Assembly: GCA_028023455.1 (NCBI GenBank)
Contig: JAQFVV010000013.1
Span: forward strand, 3,166,001-3,230,000
Length of the DNA stretch: 64,000 bases
Source: Epiperipatus broadwayi
Lineage: Eukaryota; Onychophora; Udeonychophora; Euonychophora; Peripatidae
Direction of reading: 5' to 3'
Part shown: positions 33,686 through 45,179 of the stretch, one piece after another
Numbering within the stretch: position 1 is the stretch's first letter
Layout of the letters: each line of letters begins with the position of its first letter
The notes under the pieces: model-generated
Database searches by the model: none
The model's input: the letters and a program-made list of their open reading frames with translations, nothing else
What the model was told of the DNA's origin: nothing
Program-made: the position numbers and the translations under genes

Positions 33686-34090
33686 AGAGCTATTATTATA
33701 CATTAATTTATTGTATGAAAGTGAAACTAGATTACTATATTGGGACAATATAAAGTCAGTACTAAAATTTAATTCAAGGATGCTACATAAAATTATACAA
33801 ATACAATGGCAAAGTCATACACTAATCAAGATGTTCTTCAGTTCCCTGGATGTAATACCATTGAATTTATTATTTTAAAATAACACCTTCATTGAAATGG
33901 GCATGTGAAATGAATGAATACAGGAAAACTTGCTAAAAGTGTGTTTTATGGTAAACTTAACAATAGTTGTGGCAAAAAGAGAGATTCCATCTACATATAA
34001 GGATTATTTCAAAGATATTCAAAAGAAATATAATTTCAATTGTTTCCATTGGAAAGATATGGCAGAGAACATAAACTGACAAAAAAATAA

Positions 34091-36354
34091 TGCTTAAGTA
34101 AAGTAAATAGTTAATATGCTAACAAATATAATAGTACTACTTTTGGCTAAGTGGAAATAGTAAATAAGTTATTAATAATGTGAATTTGATTGATTAGTAT
34201 TAGTGCAACACATTTTAAAATGTATTCATTTATGCCTAATAAAAGCATACATTGATTTCATTAAGCTTGCATAAAATAATTTTTGCAATAAAACATTTGC
34301 TTTACATACATATAAAAAGTACCTACAGCAACTCTACAAAGGAAACAGTAAAGAATCTATTATTCCCTAACTAAAACATCCAAATATCCATTTACCAATC
34401 AATAATTGAGTGGTTCTAAACTGGCATGCAAGGAAAAAATTATAAATATTGAATAGTCGAATGCACATTAGTACCAATAAAAGGGCATATGTCTATAAAT
34501 TACTACATACCTGCTCTATAAAAAATGAAAATGATGAACTATACATAAAATAATAGCTCAATAATTTAACAATTGCAAAAAATACACACAAATATTCATA
34601 AAAATATCCAAACATAGAATTTAAATAAATTAACAATCGAACAATAGCAAAACAACCCTCACAAATATTCATAAAAATACTCAGTTAGAATTTAAAATCA
34701 GAAATAAATAAAAAATAAAAAAAAGAGAATACAAATGAAACAGCACTGAAAAAATATGCAATGGGACATACATATTTATCTCAATCAACCAACAAATTAA
34801 AAAATATGGTAAAGTGTATGAAATTAATACTCAAAGCTAGAGATATAAAAAGTCAAACTTAACACATATTTTTTTAAATTATAAAGATTTTGCTTTGTAT
34901 ATAGCAAATTTATTATCACTGCATCTTTAAGATATTATTAATTAAATAATATATAGCAGTAATTTCATTTCTCTTGACCATTACATGAAACTTTTAATAT
35001 TTACTGAGGCTATAACCTTGAGAATATGCGTATAAAATGCGATAGTAGGGACTTCTACAGGTGTTTAACCACAAACTTACGTTATGTGTGTTTAATAAAT
35101 TTATAATGAAACTTTTAAGTGAAATGCGAAAAAGCTTATAAAAACTATTAAAGAGAAGAAAATCTACCATGTGGTCAAAGAGACCAATGAAAAATTCTTT
35201 GGAGACTTAAATTGTATTGAAATAATTAAAATAAAAACTTAACACTAAATCTACAATACTCATTTCCATCTAATACTTGAAAAGTAGCACTAAATCTAAC
35301 AAATGAAAAAATGATTGTCCAATTGTCAAAAATAAAAGCATTACCAAATCATTAATCTTAAATAAGTAGTGCTGACTTGAAATTTAATGACACAAATAAG
35401 AAAAATGTTTTGACAAAAAAGAAGTTAGAAAGAGATAATCACCAAATTATATCAAACAGAAAACTTAATCTACAAAATAAAGATGAATATTTTTTTTAAT
35501 ATAAATAATATAACAAAAGAAGTAGGTAATATTAGAAATAAATAAAACCTAATAATTATAAGATTAATAATTAAATCAAGACAAGGCAGTATGAATGCTA
35601 ATACCAGATGATCAAAAAAATGAATAATAAAATTAATTATCCAGTTAAGAGAAATGAAGAATAACAAAAGCTTGAGAGTTTGTTTTTCCAGAAATATATA
35701 TAAAAAAAATATTTATAAAATGTTAATTTGTAATCTTCAAATGAAATATTTGATTAAAACAATTTGATTTCTAAGTAAGAAAGCAATTAATTCTTTACAG
35801 AACGAGTATAATGCAATAATTAAACACATTTCAGATCATGTGAATAACCCAAAACGTTATTGGATTAAGTTAATAATATAAAAGTTTTAATAAAAACCAA
35901 GTCAATTTCTAAAGATACTAACATTATTGCCATTACTTCAAACCTTTCTCAATATTATTAGGCACTGACAAACTACAAAGATTAAAAAAAAAAACAATCT
36001 GCAGAGCATAACATATTTAAAATTGTATTACCAAATAAAATGTTCTATTTTATTAATATATAGACAAAATTATTTAAAATCTATAATTTTGATTTTTTTT
36101 TTTTTTTTTTTTTGCGGAACTAATTATAAAGACTTTCTCATCATTTAATCAATGTTTATAAAATACATATATAGATATAGTGAGACTAAAATATACCAAT
36201 AGTTTCATTATAAATTTTCAAGTTTTGCCTTCAAAAATATATACCAATAATTATGATATTTCCATAAATATGTAGAACACTTAAATGCAATGAATTTTAT
36301 AAGAAACAAAACCTAAATATTTTAAGCACAATTCAATCAGTTTCTAAAAGTAAT
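34091..36354. other. AT-rich sequence, no gene recognised
   Basis: AT-rich, with a T-run of about 22 at 36,090-36,113. A weak LINE-like stretch near 35,770-35,870 (ISDHVNNPKRYWIK) is not enough to call an element. Confidence 0.45.
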
Positions 36355-36805
36355 CCTGTTATTCTGACTTGAGCCATTCTTATCATATTTGCATATGAAC
36401 TACAATCAATTTCCCTGATCACATTTTAAAGATAAAGCATCTTTGCTTTACTGCTCTACCTTTTTCCCAATACTTTATCCATCAAAATATTTTGTAGAAC
36501 ATATCATGTCTCAAAATATATCACAGGAATTTTATTTTTCTCAATATTACCATGTCCAACAGTTCTTTTTCTAAACTGATTTCTTTCAATATATAATCAT
36601 TAATCTTCTTTTCCATAGTCAGTCTTATTCTAGTCCACTTTCTCCAAAACCATATTTCCACATGTTATAATTTTATTTTTTCCATACTGTTGCCAAAGAT
36701 CAAACTCACACCCACATATCAGTATAGCTCAAACAAAAGTTTTAATAATTTTAAAAACAACTATACTTATTTTATTATTACATTCAATTAAAGAAATATA
36801 TTATT
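36355..36805 (-). mobile_element. 3' fragment of RTE-like LINE, minus strand
   Basis: The minus strand gives, with frameshifts, a (C)GCEFDLWQQYGK-like block (LYGCETWTL region), RKRTVGHGNIEKNKIP, a YFETxYVLQNILMDKV-like block (HVMRHDSLEKTILEG region) and NMIRMAQVR (LVRMAQDR of the family). Thumb and C-terminal tail only. Confidence 0.55.
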
Positions 36806-38199
36806 TATCTTTTAAAAAACAGTAGGCCTATTTATTTACTAGAATAATAATTATTTATTATTTATTAAAATTAATTTGATGCGAAATATGTCAGTGATTT
36901 TTTTAAAAATTTATTGAAGATTCAATATTCACAATAACTTAATAATGTATCATGAAAAAAATAAAATATTAAATAATCCATAATTAATATACAGTAAAAA
37001 ACAATAAAATTAAGTAAATATTCACAAAAGTAAATTTAGATATGTTAAATTTAAAAATAAAACATTTTAAATAATAATAAAAAATGAGTATAAATATTTG
37101 AGCTAGTCATTCTTAATATATGTTTTTTTTCTGAAAATGAGGAACTCTTCAATCATTCAACAAATTCACTGGCCTAATTTTTCTTATATACATTTAGGAG
37201 TCTTTCTTTCCAAACAAAATAAATATCAATTATTAATAATTTGTTTTTAAATATTTATTTAAATAATGATATTTATAAACATGGAAAAACAAAGTATAAT
37301 ATTTAAGTGAAGTGGATCACTTTATTCCCATGTTTTACTTTTATGCCAACCTATTAGGCCATTTATTTTTGCTCTACATCATGACTTACAAATTTACATC
37401 TACATATCATAAACTTTGTAAATATAATATGAAATATTAACTATCAATAATCAAACAAAAAAAGAATTTTACCATGCCTCCCCTCTTTTGCCACATGTTC
37501 CATGAATGAAAAAACATATATGATTATTTGACAATTTTAAAAATGTAGTGAAATTGCAAGAAAAGCATAATTTTCTTCTTATAACTAAATATAATTTTTC
37601 ATCAAAATTCCCTGCTGATGCTATGATACATGAGAAAAAAAAAACTTTTTATTATAAAGTAAAAATATAATTATTATAATTGCACACACCTCAACCCATC
37701 TATCAATATAATATATTTTAATAACTATATATAAACTCACAGTACTTTTATTTTCTATTTAAAAAAAAAAGGTTTTTTTAAGATATATTTAAAAAATTTC
37801 TTATAACACAAAAACTGTAAGTTATACTACCATGTTTGATATAATGTTGAAATTTGTGGGAAGAAGCCACAAAATGACATAAGACCTACCATGCATTGAT
37901 TTACAATTTCGTAATTCAATTATTGATATAAAGAAAAGTTTTTGATATCAATTTAATCTTTTTAAAATTAAGTTTAGTCTATAAATAAAATATAAATATC
38001 TGGTTTAAATATAAGTTCAAAATAATTAAATTGATGACAAAAACTGTCCTTTATCTCAGTAAATGTTTAATGAATTTCTAAATGAGTGAAATATACACAA
38101 AGAGAAATAAAAAGACCTAAGGATAGATAAAAATAGAAGATAAAAAAAATTATTAAATACCATTTTTTCTATATTGCTTTTAACATAAAACTCTCCAAG
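36806..38199. other. AT-rich sequence, nothing recognised
   Basis: No coding homology. A short AGC triplet run lies near 38,201-38,215, just before the next LINE copy. Confidence 0.5.
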
Positions 38200-38267
38200 C
38201 AGCAGCAGCAGCAGTTGTTAGTTTTACCAAGGCTTTTATTCGAAAAATAAACTCATTATGTTGCAAA

Positions 38268-39098
38268 TTGATCTGGAATAAGAAAGCCGTCTCAATACGC
38301 ATCAAGAACCTGCAGAAGCATACAAAGTTTAATGGATTATTATTGCACTCAATAAACACCTTCTATTACCAAAGAATACATAATACTCTAGTTAAAATTG
38401 CCACCAATTTCCCTATTTTTCAACCATACTTAAAAATAGAACCAACTGATACACCACCACCTAGCAAAAACAAGTTTTTAAACAAACTATTACAACATAT
38501 TAACAGGAATCCAACAAACAATGAGTTCAGCACAAAGATTGATTATTGGACTGCACATCAAATCCTGAACAAGATGGACACTCAATTTTCTCTTAACAGT
38601 TTTCTCAACATAAACAATAAAGCAATTATTACTAAATATAAGTACTGGAATCTCGAACCGAAATACCTAGATTTCATTATTAAGATCAATTTAGAGGCCT
38701 TGCCCACAAATGAATTTCTCTCAAGGAAAATGCCATATGCAAAAATAGACCCTGTGTGCTCCATCTGCAACAGAGAGGAAGAAACAATGAATCATTTTTT
38801 GCTGAACTGCTCATCACTGACAAAATATAGGCAAATGATCACCACAATCTCACACAACAATGGAATTACCATCAATACCTTAATTGAAAGTTTTTCAAAA
38901 GGCTTTTTCCCAACAATCAGGATTTCTATTTATCTGCTATTTACATTATGGTTCATTAGATGCCACTTTGTATTTAACCCCACTTCCCATAAATTGGAGT
39001 CACTGTTCCTAAATAAATTGGAGAAAATTAAAACTAGGGACCGGCTCATTGCCCCAGTTGACATAGTGTCAGCAACCTGGAGTCTAATAAAACTTTAG
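38268..39098 (+). pseudogene. ORF2 C-terminus of family Z LINE (open, 276 codons)
   Basis: A long uninterrupted frame collinear with the ORF2 C-terminus at 43.9-44.73 kb. LICNKLIWK-type start (seen here as LIWNKKAVSI), FNGLLLHSINTFYYQ, TDTPPPS, KYWNLEPKYLDFIIK, then a zf-RVT-type finger CSICNREEETMNHFLLNC (C-x2-C-x8-H-x4-C, about residues 164-181), and RCHFVFNP and VSATWSLIKL at the end. The alignment begins a few codons before the ATG at 38,268, so that ATG is internal. It lacks endonuclease and RT catalytic motifs. It is more intact than the same part of copies 1 and 2. Confidence 0.8.
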
Positions 39099-39366
39099 CT
39101 CTAATCAAATATAAATAGATGTAATCAAAAAAGAAGAGTCAAAAATTGCTTCTACTAACTCAAGCAAGAAAACACCAAACTACCACAAAATTAGGAACAG
39201 TTGCAAGTCGTTAACTGGATAATAAAAACATAATTGCAAACAATACTGCAAGTAACAGTGACTATCAAACATATATTAAACTTAATAATCAAACAAAACT
39301 TTTATTTAAGATGAATAAAGGAAAAAATGTGAAACCAGATTGTAAAATAAAATTATGTACAATTTT
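39099..39366 (+). other. 3' untranslated region of family Z copy 3
   Basis: Non-coding, A-rich, between the ORF2 stop and the 29-bp repeats. Confidence 0.5.
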
Positions 39367-39511
39367 CATTGTAAAATCAAATCATGTATATCTTTCATTG
39401 TAGAATCAAATCATGTATATCCTTCATTGTAGAATCAAATCATGTATATCCTTCATTGTAGAATCAAATCATGTATATCTTTCATTGTAGAATCAAATCA
39501 TGTATATTTTT
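39367..39511. repeat. 29-bp tandem repeat, five copies
   Basis: CATTGTAGAATCAAATCATG and nine more bases, starting at 39,367, 39,396, 39,425, 39,454 and 39,483. Differences are limited to GTAAAAT/GTAGAAT and CTT/TTT. It lies in the 3' region of a family Z LINE. Direct tandem repeats without spacers, so not a CRISPR. Confidence 0.95.
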
Positions 39512-39537
39512 ATGTAATAAATTAATTTTAAAACTAA

Positions 39538-39652
39538 AACTACTACTACTACTAGTAGTAGTAGTAGTAATAGTAGTAGCAGCAGCAGCAGGAGGAGGAG
39601 CAGCAGCAGCAGTAGTAGTAGTAGTAGTAGTAGTAATAATAATAATAAAATC
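39538..39652. repeat. ACT/AGT/AGC/AGG triplet microsatellite
   Basis: (ACT)n is followed directly by (AGT)n, then (AGC)n, (AGG)n, (AGC)n, (AGT)n and (AAT)n. The ACT/AGT boundary is self-complementary and could form a hairpin. It sits between family Z copies 3 and 4. Confidence 0.95.
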
Positions 39653-39854
39653 TCTGCTGAGGTAAGAAGCAATCTTTAAGCTCTCCGATGTAAGTATTTA
39701 TATTTTTCTTTTGTTTCAACCTGTTATTTGCAAAACAAACGTAATACAGAACAAATCAAATCTCATAATACATTAATAGAGTATTTTTAAAGAAAATATC
39801 AGTGTGTATTCATATCTTTTTTAAAAAAACTGACTTGAGTCAGAATAATACATC

Positions 39855-41275
39855 ATGGCTACTGCCCAGTCAAGCATGAGCGAGTTAAGCACCAATATGA
39901 AATTAACAACATCGTTAGTTTCAACATCACCTATTTCGTATGCAAAAATACTTAAAAGCAACAGCAATATTACAGCACCAACCCAAATACCGCATTTCCG
40001 AAGAACAAATACAAATGATATAAAAAACATACCCAAGAAAAACGTCAACCCCCAGCCGCAATCTGGACAAAAGAAACGCTTGAAAATGTGACGGACTGTT
40101 TCAATGATACGGTGCCTCGTATGTTGTTTGAAACTTTTCACAGGTTTTTTTCACCAACATTGCTAGTACTCGCATAACAGATAATCAATGTTCATTATAT
40201 CATTTCTCAAAAGGTTTATTATATGAAGCAATTACACAAAATGCATTATGGGAAACAATCTCTTGAATTGCAGACCATCCAAATTCGCGATATATAACCA
40301 TTGATTTTTATACTCAGCAGCAAAAAGAACGTTTTCAATCCACTATTTTAGCACTCGATAATTACGCACTCGTAATTATAGATGAAAACCGGAAAAATAT
40401 TATTACTGGAGTGCTAAAAAATACTTATCTTAAATACAACTTACAAGATTTTCAAAAAATGATAAACCCGTTTGGAAAAGTAATTTCCCTATACCTATAT
40501 GTAATAATCGTTTTGAATTTTAAAATAAAACTCCATAAAAACGTAGATGCTGCCACAATCCCAACACAAATTACAGATCAAGAAGCAATACTCTCTCTTC
40601 ACATAAGAGATTTAAAACCACATTGTTTTGTCTGTGGACAGAGAAACCACCTAGCAACTCAGTGCGATAACACAAAAGGCAATCACTGTGAACAAAACAA
40701 AATCCTCTCCCCAGAACAACCCACTGATGATGAAAATAAAATTTCTAATAAACACTACATCCATTGACAACCCAATAATAGAAACAGAAAAAAACAGGTT
40801 CAAACACCTACAAACAAATGATAATGGAGCAGAATTGCCAATCCCAAAAACTAACCAAAAACTAACCAAAAAAATAATAACACAAAAACTAACATAGACA
40901 CCCAAGATTCAAACGAAAATAACTCTCAAGAAACCACAACACAAAATGCAGTAATTACAGCACAGGATCAGCAACTCAATAAAACAAAAGGTGTACCAAT
41001 TAAAAATCAACAAACAGAAAATAAACACACGCAGCAATATAATGAAAATATAAATCAAGATAATATAAGTACACCAAAAATAAAACAAACCACAATAATA
41101 AACAAAACTGCATCAAACATAATGGATGCAATAGAATCCCCTCTTCCACCTGTTCAAGAGAATACACCAGAGGGAAAAAGAAAGCCAGGTAGACCACCTA
41201 AAAACCATGAATCCAAAAAGGCAAAAAAAAGAAACCAGACCAAAAGCACAACTCATCAGACATATACAACTTAGA
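39855..41275 (+). pseudogene. ORF1 of family Z LINE (CCHC nucleic-acid-binding protein), broken
   Basis: Starts at the ATG at 39,855 (MATAQSSMSELSTNM...; Ser/Thr/Asn-rich). The stop at 40,089-40,091 is followed by frame changes. A second piece (40,411-40,767) holds a gag-type knuckle CFVCGQRNHLATQC (C-x2-C-x4-H-x4-C, 40,627-40,668). A Gln/Asn/Lys-rich low-complexity part follows in another frame (40,688-40,897). Near 41,170-41,245 there is a basic stretch KRKPGRPPKNHESKKAKKRN with an AT-hook-like GRP core. Known role of such proteins: RNA binding and RNP formation. At least three frame breaks make this copy non-functional. Confidence 0.7.
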
Positions 41276-41494
41276 AAATGATGAAATAGAAATGGATTTA
41301 AGCCAACAACAAATGGACAACTGTTCAGTTTCATCACAAATTGCCTGTATAGAGTCTGAACAAATATTAAATGAAAGAAAAACTGATAATAAACCCTACC
41401 AAGTCTTAAATATGTATCAGCATCCATCTACTGCAATATAAACAAAAATTTAGAATTAAAAAATCAATACCCTGTTATAAAATTATCCTGTAAC

Positions 41495-44400
41495 ATGAAG
41501 ATAAAAATTGAATCTCTAAACATTAGAGACTTAAATGCCATCAAAAAACTTTTTGAACTCAAAAAATGGTTACATACAAAACAACCACACATACTGGGGC
41601 TATTGGAAACAAAAATATGCAGCGGCTCTCAAATTGATCCTTCAAAATATTTAGTCAGCCAAGGGTTTTGTGCCTGCTCAAGGCAATCATCATCACCATC
41701 AGGTGGCACAGGTATAATTATATCCCACAACTGCCCTTTTGATTCTTTTAAAATTATATATATTGACTCTAATCTTATCATAATAACACTCCATCATAAA
41801 AATATCACACTTAACCTAGTATTTGTCTATATACCACCAGGCCCTGTCATCATCTCCAGAATAATAGCAATAATAAACTCAATGCTTACAGCAACACCAC
41901 ATCCCATAATACTCCTGGGAGATTTCAACATGACCTACCAAACTTTTGTCACCAAATGGATCCATCAAATAACAATCCCACTTATGAGTGCTGAAGGTTT
42001 TCTCCCATTAAACTCAATATCTTTTAATAACAATAGATATAAGTCACTTATTGATTTGTGTTTCTACTCACCAATGTTACATCATTATTTTAATCTTGAA
42101 CTCTGCCCATCTATAATCTCAGATCATGCTGCCCAGTTCATCACCCTCGACCTAACAAAAATACAGAATACAACAATACCCCTTCAAAAGACTATGCGAA
42201 TACTTCTTCCAGCACAAACAACTGAATTCCTATATTCAGAAACATATATAATGCTCCAAAAACTTCAAAACATGTCACTCGATCCAGTACAAAAGTATAT
42301 AGCATTCACCAATATACTTTCTTTCAACATCAATCATATTGCCTGCAATTCAACATCCCCCTCCAGATTATTAGCTTTGGCAGATGAACTACATAAAAAA
42401 TAACCATTTCCAGACCAATTACAGATAATCAAACACAAATAAAAAAAACTTACAGAAATGTACAACAATACATGCAACACACTAAAGCAATATGTAGCAA
42501 TAAAAAAGTAAAAAAAATATACCTTACCCAACAACACACTTGGACCAGAGCATACATATGGTGGGCACTGGGATACCCATCCACAGTCAGAGTGCCTATG
42601 GCACTTGAAATAGATGGCTCTATAACAGCTGGACATAACATGATAAACCCAATATATCAACACTTTAAAAAAAACTGCAAAAACAAAGAGTGTACATACC
42701 AAATGAAGACATATTTGGAGACCCTGAAACAGACACACCAATAAAAACAACTGACATTGTATTTCAACTTGCAACAATAACAAACACATGTCACCCAGGA
42801 CCACAAGGAATTCCAAAATTTGTGTTCAAACATCTTAGTCACTTCACAGCCAAATACCTGTGCGATTTAGCCAATTACATATCCCAAAAAATTTACAACA
42901 TACAAAGTCTATACCCAATTGCAATGGTTCCATTTAACAAAAAACCAACAGCAATATCATCTTTATCTAATCTACGACCAATTTCAATGGGACCTTTAGG
43001 AATAAAAATTCTTGAAAGAGTAATAAAGGAGAAAATAGAACAACATATACTCCCTGTGTTATCATCAGCACAATATGCCAAAAAAGGATCATCCATTGGC
43101 CAGGGTGCCTTAATGTACAAAACAATAATCGAAGTAGTAAAAAAAAGAAAGAAATATGCACCAATTATAGTTCAACTAGACATTGAGGCAGCATTTGACT
43201 CAGTGCCTATAGCCAAATTATTAGATGTGCTGAAAAAAACAACAATACCTCCATCCCTACTATATATAATAGCCAATCTGCTACTCAGCCATGAAATTCA
43301 CATCACATTGAATGGGAAAAATTCACCAGCCTTCAGACCAAGTCAATCCATCCCACAAGGATCCCCCCTCAGTGCCTTGCTCTTTACAATATATATAAAT
43401 CCTCTATTAATAGAGATACAGGAAAAAAATAAAAGGCATTCAAATCCCAAACACTGCTTTAAATATATCATGCATAGCCTATATGAATGATGTAACCATT
43501 TTCCTCCCCTCTAAAAAGAACCTCCCCATATTACAAGAGATAATCAAGAATTATACCTCAAATTTTAATTTAAAAATTAACACAAATAAAACTGCTGCAT
43601 GGTCAATATACACAGGCAAGCACTGTACAGAGATGTTTAATGGTAAACCATCTGCTTTCCTTGGTTTCCCATTCTACCTTGGAACCAATGGAATGAGGCA
43701 AAAAATTCAAAATAAATTAAAAAAAGATGCTGAAAAAATCACAGCCTCACTTGAAAAGTCATACCTGTCAATATATGCAAAGGTAGCACTATTTAATCAA
43801 CTTATAATTACAAAAATTACCTACTACACACCTATAATCAAATTTGCAAAAACATTCATATCTAAAATCTCATCAATCTGTAACAAACTAATATGGAAGA
43901 GAAAGACAGTGGCAATCTCTTTAAAAAATCTGAGCAGACCACCACATAGCAATGGACTTGGACTCCATACAATCAATGTTTTTTACACACAGAAATCAGT
44001 AAATCTAATAACAGCAACCATAAAAAGATTTCCAGACCTGGAGTGTGTAATTAGTATAATACCCACAGACAGACCACCCCCTTCATATGGATATCTATCC
44101 ACACTGATTGAAGAACTCAAGCCAATATACAACAAAATATCACTCAATAATGACAACAAGTATACATACTGGGACATTTATAATATACTATACCCAAACC
44201 AGACACCTAATCTACATCCATCAGTTCTTGGGATAGACAACAGGCAACTACTGCAACAATTCAGAAAATGGTCATTAGAACCAAAATTATTTGATTTTCT
44301 ACTTAAGCTTAATCTTAATGCTCTACCCACAACACATTTCCTCAGATTTCGTAGATTCTACACAAATATAGACCCCATGTGTGGGCTATGTCATAGAGAA

Positions 44401-44733
44401 GAAGAGACACAAGATCATTTTCTTCATTCCTGCAGTGCCCTAGAAACAATACGTCGCACAATGTTTACCACATACAGAAAGGCTATCATTTCAATTGATG
44501 AAATAATAAATACTTTTAAAAAAGGCAACATCCCTGCTATTCGTGCAGCAACATATAGCCTTTATGCCTACTGGTGTACCAGATGCACTTTTGCACTTGC
44601 TAATAACCCTCGACGCCACCCAGCAACATATTCAATAAAACTAGAACTGTTCAGAAAAAGAGACAGCATCCTAGCTCAACCAGATGTGTTTGCAGCCACA
44701 TGGTCACACTTGAAACAAAGATCCAGTCTATAA
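41495..44733 (+). pseudogene. ORF2 of family Z LINE (APE endonuclease, RT, zinc finger), broken
   Basis: Endonuclease (41,495-42,403): LNIRDLN near residue 8, LGLLETKI near 34 with the catalytic Glu, VYIPPGP near 112, LLGDFNM near 149, ISDHAAQF near 210; the domain looks intact. It stops at 42,401-42,403. The sequence continues in a second frame (42,472 to about 42,700), then a third (42,690-43,490) with NLRPISMGP, RT motif A QLDIEAAFDSV, and motif B QSIPQGSPLSALL. Another frameshift lies in the A-run near 43,425. The last frame has motif C as AYMNDVTIFLP: the usual YADD has become YMND, losing the first catalytic Asp. The C-terminus has CGLCHREEETQDHFLHSC. This is the best ORF2 of the family here but it cannot be active. 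Confidence 0.85.
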
Positions 44734-44985
44734 AATATAAAGTCCAATATGATAGATGATGACTTTTTCAACATCAGCTTTTTTTCCAACTTCAAAGAGA
44801 TGCAAGCATAAACTGAACTAAATAGAAGACCAAATTTAAAAACAAGAAAAAAAGTATGCAGAATTGATAAAGACTTATATACTGAAAGTTGTTGTAATTT
44901 GTTTTGCATTTGTAACAAATCAATATAGTACTAGATGTGACTCTGTAACTTTTTAGACTCAATAAAGTTTTGCTTTGAAACATCA

Positions 44986-45008
44986 TCATCATCATCATAA
45001 TCATCATC

Positions 45009-45040
<32 letters not shown>

Positions 45041-45042
45041 TC
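44986..45042. repeat. ATC/AAT microsatellite shared by two converging LINE tails
   Basis: CATCATCATCATCATCATAA passes into (AAT)n. It is the 3' tail of the plus-strand family Z copy and, read on the other strand, the (ATT)n tail of the minus-strand family P copy. Confidence 0.9.
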
Positions 45043-45179
45043 AATTCATTTATTTAAGTGCTAAACAACAGCATAAAGCCAATTACAGTTTGCACATACA
45101 ATAAAAGTGAAAATAAAACATATAGCATAAAATGAAAATATAAATGTATACATAATAAAGTAAAATTTAAAAGACAAAA

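Larger units (their letters stand above)
31465..34090 (+). mobile_element. Degenerate RTE-like LINE (family R relative), plus strand
   Basis: Endonuclease and RT blocks occur in order. These are INERIMLKF and FCAPILDSENSEMKIFYSLL (31,513-31,650), FLLEVLNACVGTNSG (about 31,670-31,720, family form LLGDFNARVGTN), CWTDHRLIYSNIKI (about 32,055-32,110), a CGFRESGNRHDF-like block (about 32,945), RT motif C LQYVDDCRFFFS (33,330-33,365), and FKYLGSFINKKLYLDDW (33,536-33,586). The tail matches the C-terminal IQIQWQSH region. Its motifs differ from the 58-kb copy, so it is another sub-family. Heavily mutated. Confidence 0.75.
38200..39537 (+). mobile_element. Family Z LINE, copy 3, 5'-truncated, plus strand
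   Basis: The last third of ORF2 plus a 3' untranslated region with a 29-bp tandem repeat, ending in an ACT/AGT triplet microsatellite. It lies in the same direction as, and immediately before, the near-full-length copy 4. Confidence 0.8.
39660..44990 (+). mobile_element. Near-full-length family Z LINE, copy 4
   Basis: A two-ORF APE-type non-LTR retrotransposon: ORF1 with a CCHC knuckle (39,855 to about 41,275) and ORF2 with endonuclease, RT and a C-terminal finger (41,495-44,733). The 3' region of about 250 bp ends in (ATC)n/(AAT)n, with AATAAAG at about 44,960. It starts right after a triplet microsatellite and ends in one. ORF1 and ORF2 both carry frameshifts. The clade is not assigned from sequence alone. 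Confidence 0.85.

Noticed and set aside
39367-39511. Five regular 29-bp repeats, CRISPR-like length
   Set aside because: The repeats are directly contiguous with no spacers and lie in a eukaryotic LINE 3' region.
42334-42816. 160-codon minus-strand frame opposite the family Z ORF2
   Set aside because: It is a shadow of the real plus-strand LINE ORF. Other antisense frames at 40.6-43.2 kb are the same.
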